From positions 1-14,625 of the forward strand of contig CAIOSS010001060.1 of assembly GCA_903860995.1 (NCBI GenBank): a stretch of DNA of 14,625 bases, given 5' to 3'. Below the pieces are notes generated by a model. The model saw only the letters and a program-made list of their open reading frames with translations, did no database searches and was not told where the DNA came from. The translations under genes and the position numbers were made by a program. Position 1 is the first letter of the stretch. The number at the start of each line of letters is the position of its first letter. Of the stretch, positions 1 through 7,402 are shown in pieces. Origin of the DNA: an uncultured delta proteobacterium. GTDB taxonomy: Bacteria > Myxococcota_A > Polyangia > Polyangiales > Ga0077539.

Positions 1-1950
1 CGCCGCGAGCTGCGCGCGCAGCGCCGGGGGCGCCGTGTCATCGAGGGTCAGCAACAGTGCTTCGAGCAGCGTCCGGACGCGCGCCGGGTCGCGGCCCGAG
101 AGCGGCCCGGCCACCATCTGGAAGGCCCCGACCTCGCCGGCGCGGATGGCGCCTTCGAGGAGGTCCGCGGCTTCGTCGGGGCGGCCCAGGTTCACCAGGA
201 TCTGGGCCATCAATCCGTCGCGCGCCGCGCGGTAGGTGAACGCCTGCGCGGGCGACGGGACCGCCGCGAGGAGCGTCGCGACCGGCACGCCCTGCACCCC
301 ACAGCGCAGCGTGCGCTCGGCCTGCAGGAAGCCCACGAAGGAAGGCTCCAGGTGGCGCGCAATGACGGCGATCTCGGCCCCGAGGGCCTCGCCGTGGTCG
401 GCCCCGCAGGAGTCGGGCGCGATGAAGCGCGGGCCGCACGGGATCACGTGTCGGATGGTTGGGAGGGCGTACGCTCGGTCCGAGCGGGCAAAGGTGCTCC
501 GCTGGCCCTCGACCAGGACGGCCTGCCAGCCCGGATCGTCGCGCAGCCACTGGCAGAGCGATGCGTTGCGCTCCACGACGGCGAGGTCGAAGCGGTAGCG
601 GTCGTTGGCGCGCCGCGCGGTGGCCGCGTCGGCGCTGAACTCGCGCCCTACCGCGTATTCGGTGTCGTCGAAGTGGACGGGCGTGCGGGAGTCCACGAAG
701 GTGCGCACGCGGCCGTCGAGCCACCAGCCCAGCGGGCCCCCGTCCGTGTACCCCGAGAGCACCCGCGACCCCCGCGGAACCTGCCGCAGCAGCGACGCCG
801 CGCCGGTCGGAAACTGCCCGACGCGCAGCCCCATGGTGCCGAAGGGCCCGATCTCGGGTTCGATCGCCGCGGTGGCGCGCGCCAGCACCAGCGCCACCGC
901 GGCGAGGGCGAGGGCCGCCCACGCTCGCCGCCGGGTGGCCACCCTCGCCGCGAGGACCTCCATCGCCCAGGTCGCGAGGGGCGCCAGGAGGAGCGCGCCG
1001 ACGGAGATGCCGCGCAGGGCGGACGCCATCACGCCGAGGCCCAGCAACGCCAGCAGCAGCTCAGCCCGGGGCGCCGCTCCGGCCACCAGCAGTCCCGCGC
1101 CTGCGATGAGCCAGAGCGCTGCGTACACGGGGTGCTGCACGAAGACCGTGGGGTCGAAGTACTGGAAGCTCACCGGCCGCATATCGAGGATGTGGCGCGT
1201 GGCGTCGCCCCCGAGGTGGTTGTCGACGTAGCCCAGCACCCCGAAGCCGTAGGCCCCGGTGAACATCGCCGCCGCGAGGCCCAGCGCGGTCAGCGCATCG
1301 TCGCGTCGGGTGCGCGCGTCGCCCGGCCGCCAGCACGCCACGAAGATCGCGGGGGCCAGGATCGCCGTCGGGTGCACCTGCATCCAGAACGTGGCGAGCA
1401 CGACGAGACCGACCCGGGGCCGCCAGTCGGTCGCGGGGCCCAGCGTGCGGCAACCCATGACGAACACGGGGAGCAGGCAGAGGGCGAGGGACTCAGGGCG
1501 CTCGTGCACCCGGGGCAGCACGTCGACGAGCACCAGCGCCGACGTCAGGAGCCACGGAAGGTCCTGGTCGGTTCGTCGCGGGCGCCAGAGCGACCAGGAC
1601 AACAACGCCGTGCAGGCGACGCCCAGGGTCAGCCCGAGCACCCCCAGAGCCGTCCATCCGCCCAGCCGATGGAGCAGCAGGACGCCCAGGTCCCAGAGCC
1701 ACTCGGGCGCCGGCCGTGGGCGGGAGAGCTCGGCGAGGGCAGTGGGCTCGGGCACCACGCGGCTCCCCGCGCGCAACACCGCGCGCCCCAGCATCAGGTG
1801 CCAGAAGGAATCGTTCTCCGTGAGGGGCCGCCACGACACCCAGGCCGCCCAGACGGCGAGGGCGGAGGTTCCTGCCGCCCAGCGCACCCGCGGCGCGGCG
1901 AAGCGCGGGGGCGGGGCCGGAGGGGCGCTCGGGTCGGCGGGCTCGGACAT
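1..1950 (-). CDS. Polytopic GT-C-like membrane protein with TPR-like tail (3' end outside window)
   Basis: An open frame of 650 codons runs from ATG at 1950 to the left edge with no stop, so the C-terminus is missing. Residues 1-20 are Pro/Ala-rich. About ten hydrophobic helices follow (roughly 24-40, 84-121 as two, 131-145, 155-170, 177-207, 219-243, 273-328 as two or three, 343-362). The pattern NDSFWHLMLGR (46-56) in the first loop, then EWLWDLG (83-89), resembles the D-x-W-H-L-x-x-G signature of large bacterial GT-C-fold-like membrane proteins. The motif at 399-422 (SGYTDGG, then VDSR) resembles the soluble-domain 'GG...W...DGR' signature of the same group. Residues 576-606 look like one TPR helix pair. 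Such proteins are presumed to be envelope glycosyltransferases or glycan handlers, but no substrate can be named. No Shine-Dalgarno (SD) sequence is visible before the ATG. The coding frame is certain; the function is tentative. Confidence 0.85.
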   Translation of the reverse strand, partial: MSEPADPSAPPAPPPRFAAPRVRWAAGTSALAVWAAWVSWRPLTENDSFWHLMLGRAVLRAGSRVVPEPTALAELSRPRPAPEWLWDLGVLLLHRLGGWTALGVLGLTLGVACTALLSWSLWRPRRTDQDLPWLLTSALVLVDVLPRVHERPESLALCLLPVFVMGCRTLGPATDWRPRVGLVVLATFWMQVHPTAILAPAIFVACWRPGDARTRRDDALTALGLAAAMFTGAYGFGVLGYVDNHLGGDATRHILDMRPVSFQYFDPTVFVQHPVYAALWLIAGAGLLVAGAAPRAELLLALLGLGVMASALRGISVGALLLAPLATWAMEVLAARVATRRRAWAALALAAVALVLARATAAIEPEIGPFGTMGLRVGQFPTGAASLLRQVPRGSRVLSGYTDGGPLGWWLDGRVRTFVDSRTPVHFDDTEYAVGREFSADAATARRANDRYRFDLAVVERNASLCQWLRDDPGWQAVLVEGQRSTFARSDRAYALPTIRHVIPCGPRFIAPDSCGADHGEALGAEIAVIARHLEPSFVGFLQAERTLRCGVQGVPVATLLAAVPSPAQAFTYRAARDGLMAQILVNLGRPDEAADLLEGAIRAGEVGAFQMVAGPLSGRDPARVRTLLEALLLTLDDTAPPALRAQLAA

Positions 1951-1958
1951 CCGGCCAG

Positions 1959-1987
1959 ATGAGCACGCATCCCGCAAAGTCGGTCAA
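1959..1987 (-). promoter_or_regulatory. Candidate promoter for the membrane-protein gene
   Basis: On the minus strand, TTGACC (1987-1982) has five of six matches to a -35 box. It is followed after 17 bp by GCTCAT (1964-1959), a weak -10 with three of six matches. The ATG lies 8 bp beyond the -10, so a transcript from here would be nearly leaderless, which fits the missing SD sequence. Judged by eye only. Confidence 0.3.
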
Positions 1988-1991
1988 GCGC

Positions 1992-2020
1992 TTCGGGGAG
2001 GGGGCGGCAACCTCTACCGC
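1992..2020 (+). promoter_or_regulatory. Weak candidate promoter for the vgrG operon
   Basis: TTCGGG (1992-1997), a 17-bp spacer and TACCGC (2015-2020) form a weak sigma-70-like pair about 55 bp upstream of vgrG, leaving room for the visible SD. The palindrome AAGCGCTT (1986-1993) overlaps the -35 and could be an operator. No convincing sigma-54 (GG-N10-GC) element was found in 1951-2074. The match quality is poor. Confidence 0.18.
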
Positions 2021-2074
2021 GCGCGCTCCGACAAGCCGGCGCCCCGCACCCAGAACCCCGTCACGGAGCACGCG

Positions 2075-4270
2075 ATGAGCCGACAGCCCCCGAACGCCCA
2101 GCACCTGATCGACGCCCTGGGGGATCGCCCCGCCGCCCCCCTCCCGGAGGCCACCTTCTCCTTCCGCGCGCTCTCCGACGAGCGCTGGCAGGTGCTGCGC
2201 TTCGAGGGCCGCGAGGCGCTCTCCGAGGGCTTCGAGTACACCCTGGAGCTCGCGGCGACGGACACCGGGCTCTCCCCCGACGAGCTCCTCGACTGCGCGG
2301 CGGAGCTCACCATCGCCCGCGACGGGCACGCGCGGGTGGTGTCGGGCGTCGTCCGCGCGGCCACCGACCTCGGCGTGGCGCACGGCCACCGGATGGCGCG
2401 GGTGGTGCTGGCGCCCGAGCTGTGGTGCCTCTCCGAGCGCTACGACTCGCGGGTCTTCGTCGACCGCACGGCGGTGGAGCTCGCGCGGGAGGTGCTACGC
2501 TTGGCCGAGCTCTACGTCGGACGGCTCGACGTGCACGTCGCGCGCGCGCTGCCCACCCACGAATACCTGGTCCAGTATCGCGAGAGCGACCTCGACTTCG
2601 TGAAGCGCTGGCTGGAGCGCGAGGGGATCACCTTCTTCGTGCGCCACGACGCCGCGCGGGGCGAGGTGCTGGTGTTGAGCGACCACGCGGAGCCCTGGCC
2701 CGAGACCCCGACGCTGGACGGGGCGCCGGTGTCGCTGGTTGGCTACGAGGGGGCGACGCACCGGGCGGAGACCTTCCGCGCATGGCAGTGGGCGCGGCGG
2801 TCGACGATCACGAGCGCGCTGGTGGTCGACCACGACTGGACCCGGCCGAGCTACGACCCCAACGCGGCGGGGCGGGCGCGCAGCGGGCGGCGGGTGCGGC
2901 GGGAGTGCGGGACGGCGCTGGCCTTCGGGGCCTACGGCCAGCGGGGGGCGCACTCCTACGCGCAGGACGACGCGGCCTGCCAGGCGGCGCTGCGGATGGA
3001 GTCGGCGCAGTCGCGGGCGCGGGTGGCGACGGCGACGGGCAACGTGACGGGCCTCGCCGCGGGGCAGCGGCTGGCGGTGGAGGGCGTCGACGGCGACGAG
3101 GGCGCGGCGCTGGTGGTCGCGGTGGCGCACTCGGGCCACGCGCCGGAGGTGCTCACCGGGCGCGTCGAGGGGAGCGAGGGCGGTGCGCGGTACGAGAATA
3201 CGGCGGTGTGTATTCCGCGGGCGCAGCGCTTCCGGCCGGAGCGGGTGACGGCGTGGCCGCGGGTGTCGGGGGTCGAGCTCGCGCGGGTGGAGGGGATGGA
3301 GCCGCACGCGCCGGCGACGGAGTTCCACGGGCGGGTGAAGGTGCGCTTTCGCTGGGACGAGCGGGGCGAGCGCCCAGCGGAGATGAGCTGTTTTGTCCCG
3401 GTGGTGCAGGGCTGGGCGGGGTCGCGCTACGGGTTCACGTTCATCCCGCGGGCGGGCATGGAGGTAGCGGTGGACTTCGTGGGCGGAGACCCCGACCGCC
3501 CGGTGGTGGTGGGCGCCATCTACACCGGCGAGAACCGCCACGCCGAGGAGCTGCCGCAGCGCCGGTCGCGCAGCGGGATCCGCACCGCGAGCCTCGACGA
3601 CGTCACCCGCTACAACGAGCTGGTCTTCGACGACGAGACGCACCGGGAGGAGGTGTTCCTGAGGGCGCAGCGCAACTTGCGGGAGCAGGTGCTGGGCGAC
3701 CACCTCGCGACCGTGGGCCACGACCGCGTGGAGACCATCGGCCGCGACCACCGGCTGCGCATCGGGCGCGACGAGGCGAGCGTCATCGAGGGGATGCGGG
3801 ACACGGTGGTGCACCGCGACGAGACCCTGTTGGTGCACGGCAGCCGCGTGGCGACGGTGATCGAGCGGGACTCCCTCGGCGCCGAGCGGCGCTCGGTGAC
3901 CGTGGGCGACGTGGAGGGGCAGACGCCCGCGAGCGGCTGCCAGACCGTCGACGTGGCGGTGGATCACACGCTGGCGGTGGGAGAGCGGCTCCAGACGAGC
4001 TGCCGGACGCGCGGCGACAGCACCGTGGGGGAGTGGCAGGCCACCGCGGAGGACATCGTGATCGAGGCCGGGAAGTCCATCCGGCTCAAGGTGGGACGGA
4101 CCCACATCGAGATCACGGACGGCGGCGTGCGGGTCATTGGCGGGGACGTCGTGCACCTCGGGACAAGGCACGGCGCCATGGTGGAGGCGAAGGGCGAGGA
4201 CGTGCGCATGCACAGCCACGCGGGGGCCAACATCAGGCTCCACGGGCTGCGCACGGACATCAACTCGTAG
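2075..4270 (+). CDS. vgrG: Type VI secretion spike protein VgrG
   Basis: 731 aa. VgrG trimers form the puncturing spike on the T6SS tube and carry effectors into target cells. The N-terminal part (about 25-375) has the gp27-like features of the family, including YRESDLDFVKRWLEREGI (about 169-186). The gp5-like OB fold follows, with HGRVKVRFRWDERGE (about 418-432) and FIPRAGMEVAVDFVGGDPDR (456-475). SGIRT (about 501-505) leads into repetitive beta-prism needle sequence (about 530-731) with recurring V-x-x-I-x-R-D patterns. Length is normal and no extra effector domain follows the needle. The frame is open for 272 codons upstream, but that stretch is antisense to the neighbouring membrane-protein gene. 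ATG 2075 is chosen because GGAG (2065-2068) lies 6 bp before it and the N-terminus then fits the family. It is the first gene of a five-gene cluster. Confidence 0.95.
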   Translation: MSRQPPNAQHLIDALGDRPAAPLPEATFSFRALSDERWQVLRFEGREALSEGFEYTLELAATDTGLSPDELLDCAAELTIARDGHARVVSGVVRAATDLGVAHGHRMARVVLAPELWCLSERYDSRVFVDRTAVELAREVLRLAELYVGRLDVHVARALPTHEYLVQYRESDLDFVKRWLEREGITFFVRHDAARGEVLVLSDHAEPWPETPTLDGAPVSLVGYEGATHRAETFRAWQWARRSTITSALVVDHDWTRPSYDPNAAGRARSGRRVRRECGTALAFGAYGQRGAHSYAQDDAACQAALRMESAQSRARVATATGNVTGLAAGQRLAVEGVDGDEGAALVVAVAHSGHAPEVLTGRVEGSEGGARYENTAVCIPRAQRFRPERVTAWPRVSGVELARVEGMEPHAPATEFHGRVKVRFRWDERGERPAEMSCFVPVVQGWAGSRYGFTFIPRAGMEVAVDFVGGDPDRPVVVGAIYTGENRHAEELPQRRSRSGIRTASLDDVTRYNELVFDDETHREEVFLRAQRNLREQVLGDHLATVGHDRVETIGRDHRLRIGRDEASVIEGMRDTVVHRDETLLVHGSRVATVIERDSLGAERRSVTVGDVEGQTPASGCQTVDVAVDHTLAVGERLQTSCRTRGDSTVGEWQATAEDIVIEAGKSIRLKVGRTHIEITDGGVRVIGGDVVHLGTRHGAMVEAKGEDVRMHSHAGANIRLHGLRTDINS

Positions 4271-4295
4271 CGGAGAGGCTCAAGGGAGAAGACCG

Positions 4296-5279
4296 ATGGA
4301 CTTCATCAACGAGACCGGCTGGGACGCGAGACTCTTCACCGGCGCGATCGACGACGCGCAGATCGGCGGGTGGATGGTCGCCCGCGCCACCTTCGAGGTC
4401 GACCGGGAGCGAGGGCGGCTCATCCCGTCGGAGGTCCGATGGCCGGTGTTTCACGAGCAGGTCGCCACCCGGTATGGGACCTTCCCATCGGACAACTACC
4501 CGATACACAAGGGGTGCGATCTCGTCGTGCTGGGCCGCGCCCGCTGCCGGAGGCCCACGGCGCGCACCGGCGCCTCGTTCACGGTGGGAGGGTTCACTCG
4601 CAGCCTCGACGTGATCGGCGACCGCCGCTGGGTGCGGGGCGCGGACGGCGCGCTGGTGCCATCGGAGCCGGAGCCCTTCACCGAGATGGCGCTCGACTGG
4701 ACCAACGCCTACGGCGGCAGCGCGGCGCGTGACGGCGAGCGCCTCGCCCACGCGATGAACCCGGTCGGCCGCGGAAGCTACCCCGACGCGGATCGAGCGG
4801 AGGGGCAGCGCCTGCCCAACCTCGAGGACCCCGCCGAGCCCATCCGCGCGTGGAGCGACGGGCCGACGCCCGCGGCATGGGGGCCGATCGCGCGCGCACA
4901 GCCCTGGCAGATGCACGAGGCCGTCCGGGCGCGGGGGTGGACGACGGTCGACGCGCCCGGTCGCGAGGACCTCCTGCGCCTCGCGAGATCGTGCACGCCC
5001 GCGTCGGCCGTCCCGAGGAACGTGGCCCCCGCGGTGCGTGGCGACGAGTCGGTGTGCGTGGCGCTAGGCGACGACCGCTGGGATTTCGAGCTCCCCGGGT
5101 GGAACCTCCGGGTGCGCGTCGCCGTCGGCGCCGAGCGCTTCGAGCGGCGCACCGAGGTGTCCGCGCTGTGGTTCCTCGCGGACACGCAACTTCTGGTGGT
5201 GAGCTTCCGATCAAGGTGGCGCTACCTGATGCGCCCCCGCGAGGTGCGGGCCGCGACGCTCTACGCCCTGGCGGCGTGA
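4296..5279 (+). CDS. DUF2169 family T6SS adaptor-like protein (first copy)
   Basis: 327 aa, 25 bp after vgrG, with a good SD (AAGGGAGAAG, 4282-4291) before ATG 4296. DUF2169 (PF09937) hallmarks are visible in order: FTEMALDWTNAYGG (128-141), NPVGRG (155-160), LPNLEDP (173-179) and AAWGPIARAQPWQ (193-205). Family members are encoded beside vgrG and PAAR-like genes and are regarded as adaptors that help load cargo on the spike. No signal peptide or membrane segment is seen, so it should act in the cytoplasm. The usual EMPL is EMAL here, a small deviation. With the second copy downstream it brackets the 304-aa unknown gene, which is the likely client (inference). Confidence 0.88.
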   Translation: MDFINETGWDARLFTGAIDDAQIGGWMVARATFEVDRERGRLIPSEVRWPVFHEQVATRYGTFPSDNYPIHKGCDLVVLGRARCRRPTARTGASFTVGGFTRSLDVIGDRRWVRGADGALVPSEPEPFTEMALDWTNAYGGSAARDGERLAHAMNPVGRGSYPDADRAEGQRLPNLEDPAEPIRAWSDGPTPAAWGPIARAQPWQMHEAVRARGWTTVDAPGREDLLRLARSCTPASAVPRNVAPAVRGDESVCVALGDDRWDFELPGWNLRVRVAVGAERFERRTEVSALWFLADTQLLVVSFRSRWRYLMRPREVRAATLYALAA

Positions 5280-5280
5280 G

Positions 5281-5318
5281 CGCTCATCGGGTGGCCGCGG
5301 AGGCACCCGATGTCAGCG
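5281..5318 (+). promoter_or_regulatory. Hairpin with SD in the loop and start codon in the stem
   Basis: CATCGGGTG (5285-5293) is perfectly complementary to CACCCGATG (5304-5312). The stem can be extended by CGCT (5281-5284) pairing with AGCG (5315-5318) across a 2-nt bulge. The 10-nt loop (5294-5303) ends in GGAGG, the SD of the next gene. The ATG of that gene (5310-5312) is the last part of the inner stem. No T-run follows, so it does not look like an intrinsic terminator. The likely role is to limit initiation on the 304-aa protein, perhaps melting when ribosomes finish the upstream DUF2169 gene, whose stop is at 5277-5279. The pairing is read directly; the role is inferred. Confidence 0.6.
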
Positions 5319-6224
5319 ACGCCACGACCCCGCCCGCCCGCCACGATGACCCAGGTGATGCGACCGTCCTGCGAGGTGTACGGCGGGCCCGAGGTTCACA
5401 CCTATCTCGGCCCGGGCATCAACAACTTCGGCAGCCCTTGCCTCATGAGCGCCGAACTCTCCCTCTGGTGGTCCGACGGCACCGCCTGGGACGCAGAGGC
5501 CGATACCTCGAAGAAGTCCGCCACAGTGTTCGCCGCAAACGACGCCCTCCTGAAGCAGGGGGCCAGCGCCAAGGGGCGTCAGCACCACCTCCTGGTGGCG
5601 GTCGGCCAGTCGCTCGTGCCGCCCGCCCCCGTCGCGGTGTGGGGACACACCGGGATGCACCTCCCGGGCGAGTGGGTCGATCCCGTCAGCCAGGACAAGG
5701 GCGAGTCCACCGCGATCTTCGGGCCCCGTCACGTCAAGGCCGACGTCGACGGCGTGACGAACGTGGCCACCCTCCGCTGGCTGGGCGGCGGGGCGGCGGG
5801 GCCGGGCAACCTCGCGGTGTGCTGCGACCCGGCCGACGTCCCCTTCACCTTCGCCCGGCAGACACCCAGCACGGTGTTCCTTGGCATGACGACGGCCGAC
5901 ACGCTCGGCTCCATGGTCGCATGGGTCATCACCAGCGTGGCCAACGGCATCCTCAAGACGTTGATCGAGCGGGTGGCGGCGCACATCTCGCGGCCGCTCG
6001 CGCGCTACCTCTCCCGCGCGGTCGGTCGGGCGGCGACCGGGGCCACGCGCCAGCTCCTCCGGCTGGCGCGGCGGGCGGGGGTCTCCGCCGTCGAGGCCGC
6101 GACGAGCGCCGCGATCGAGGCCGCGCTCGCTTCGATCTTCAACGTCGAAGAGGCCCGCTTCGACCACACCGCCATCGACGACGACCTCGCCGATGCCTGG
6201 GACGCGCTCATGGTGTCGCCGTGA
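5310..6224 (+). CDS. Unknown protein in the T6SS cargo position (candidate effector or PAAR-like tip)
   Basis: 304 aa. I do not recognise the family. ATG 5310 is chosen because GGAGG (5299-5303) lies 6 bp before it; a second ATG at 5346 has no SD. Residues 20-185 look beta-rich and soluble, with many Trp, Gly and Pro, and Cys at 21, 44, 171 and 172. SATVFAANDALL (70-81) faintly recalls the strand pattern of PAAR or DUF4150 proteins, but the PIPYPN motif and PAAR zinc ligands are absent. Residues 196-216 form a hydrophobic stretch, followed by Ala/Arg-rich amphipathic helices to about 278 (ISRPLARYLSRAVGRAATG, 226-244). Such a helical tail could insert in a membrane or bind a partner. The C-terminus is acidic. 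It lies between two DUF2169 genes, where vgrG clusters normally encode the tip/effector. No immunity gene is apparent. Coding is sure; function is not known. Confidence 0.85.
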   Translation: MSATPRPRPPATMTQVMRPSCEVYGGPEVHTYLGPGINNFGSPCLMSAELSLWWSDGTAWDAEADTSKKSATVFAANDALLKQGASAKGRQHHLLVAVGQSLVPPAPVAVWGHTGMHLPGEWVDPVSQDKGESTAIFGPRHVKADVDGVTNVATLRWLGGGAAGPGNLAVCCDPADVPFTFARQTPSTVFLGMTTADTLGSMVAWVITSVANGILKTLIERVAAHISRPLARYLSRAVGRAATGATRQLLRLARRAGVSAVEAATSAAIEAALASIFNVEEARFDHTAIDDDLADAWDALMVSP

Positions 6225-7402
6225 GCGCGCCCTCGCTGCACACGGTCCGCCGCGACGAGGTTGGCGCCCCCTGCGTCACCGTGGTCACCCGTCGCGTCTA
6301 TGCCCTGCCCGCCTTCGATGGCGCCCTCGTCCACGGGGCCCCCGCGCCGCTGGTGCCCGCCGACGCGGACGATCCGCTCTGCGCGGGCGGTGACCTCATG
6401 GCCCTCGCGCGCCCTGGCACCGACGTCATCGTGCGCGCCTGCGCCCACAGCCTTGGCGGCCCGGTCGCCGCCATGGAGGTCTCCGTCGCCGTCCACGACG
6501 CGGGCCCCTCGCTGCGCCTGCGGCTCTGCAAGCGACTGCGCGTGACTGGTGATCGTTCGGTGGTGCTCGACCCGCTCACGGGTGAGCTGGCATTCACCGA
6601 GCCGACCCCCTTCGTGGAGATGCCCCTCACCTGGGAGCGCGCGTACGGCGGCTGCGACGAGGGCGCCATCGCACGCTACGTCCCCGACGCGCTCGACGCG
6701 CTGCTCGGCACCGACGGGCTCTATCGATATCCCCGCAACGAGGTCGGCCGTGGCTACACGGTGTCGGGCGACCTCGCGTCGCTCGCCGCGCTGCGCCTGC
6801 CCAACGTGGAAGACCCGGTCGACCTGCTCACCCCCGCGCGCCTGGTGCTGAGCGACCCCGAGCACTGGCCCCGCTCGCCCGTGGCCGCGGGCTTCGCCGC
6901 CGTCCCCGCGCACTGGTGGCCCCGCTCGGCCTGGCTCGGGATGGGATCGGGCTCCAGCCTTCCCTCCGCGGACTTCCCGGAGGTGCGCGCCGGCCTCATC
7001 CCCGCCGAGCTGGTCGCCTGCGAGTCCCTCGACCGACTCACCGAACGCCGCGACCGGCGATGGTTCCACGCCGCCGCGCCGGGGCTCTGGGGAGAGACCC
7101 TCGTGGGCAACGAGACCGTCGTGCTCACGGGCTTGCACCCCCGCCGCCGCCAGGTGGTGGTGACGCTCCCTGACGAGCGCCCGCGGGTCACGCTGCGCCT
7201 CGGCGACCGCGCGTTCACCGCCGAGGCCGCGCTTCGCTCGGTGGAGGTCGACGTCGAGGCCGGCACCGTCGCCCTCGTCTGGACCGCCTCCGCCCCGCTC
7301 CCTGGCGTGCTCAGCCGCCGCGACCTCGATGGTCTGACCCACGAAATCGACTGGCCCCAGCCATGGACCGACACCCCTTCGACCCGGAGCCCGCTGCCAT
7401 GA
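6221..7402 (+). CDS. DUF2169 family T6SS adaptor-like protein (second copy)
   Basis: 393 aa from GTG 6221, which overlaps the previous stop as GTGA (6221-6224) and implies translational coupling. DUF2169 signatures are clear: PFVEMPLTWERAYGG (130-144), NEVGRGY (173-179) and LRLPNVEDP (191-199). The first 125 residues are a beta-rich domain; the C-terminal third (about 255-393) is longer than in the first copy and ends in strand-rich sequence. The two copies share the motifs but little else by eye, so they are not a recent duplication. As a second putative adaptor it may serve the 304-aa protein or the small protein that follows. No earlier start with an SD was found, and the overlap supports the GTG. 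Confidence 0.87.
   Translation: MSAPSLHTVRRDEVGAPCVTVVTRRVYALPAFDGALVHGAPAPLVPADADDPLCAGGDLMALARPGTDVIVRACAHSLGGPVAAMEVSVAVHDAGPSLRLRLCKRLRVTGDRSVVLDPLTGELAFTEPTPFVEMPLTWERAYGGCDEGAIARYVPDALDALLGTDGLYRYPRNEVGRGYTVSGDLASLAALRLPNVEDPVDLLTPARLVLSDPEHWPRSPVAAGFAAVPAHWWPRSAWLGMGSGSSLPSADFPEVRAGLIPAELVACESLDRLTERRDRRWFHAAAPGLWGETLVGNETVVLTGLHPRRRQVVVTLPDERPRVTLRLGDRAFTAEAALRSVEVDVEAGTVALVWTASAPLPGVLSRRDLDGLTHEIDWPQPWTDTPSTRSPLP

Noticed and set aside
352..1962. 536-codon plus-strand frame near the left edge
   Set aside because: It is antisense to the membrane-protein gene, whose frame gives coherent hydrophobic helices. This frame is Arg/Gln/Pro-rich noise.
2495..4243. 582-codon open frame on the minus strand opposite vgrG
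   Set aside because: It is His/Arg/Pro-rich with no domain and lies wholly opposite a sure vgrG. Long antisense frames arise from third-position G/C bias.
5281..5318. Reading the hairpin as an intrinsic terminator
   Set aside because: No T-run follows, and the stem contains the start codon of a gene that is overlapped and coupled to the next two.
5310..6224. Calling the 304-aa protein a DUF4150/PAAR protein from its position
   Set aside because: The family motifs are not visible; only position and a faint strand pattern support it, so it is left as unknown.
7363..7398. Earlier in-frame ATG for the 149-aa protein
   Set aside because: No SD precedes it, and the ATGA overlap at 7399 with an upstream GGAG is the better start.
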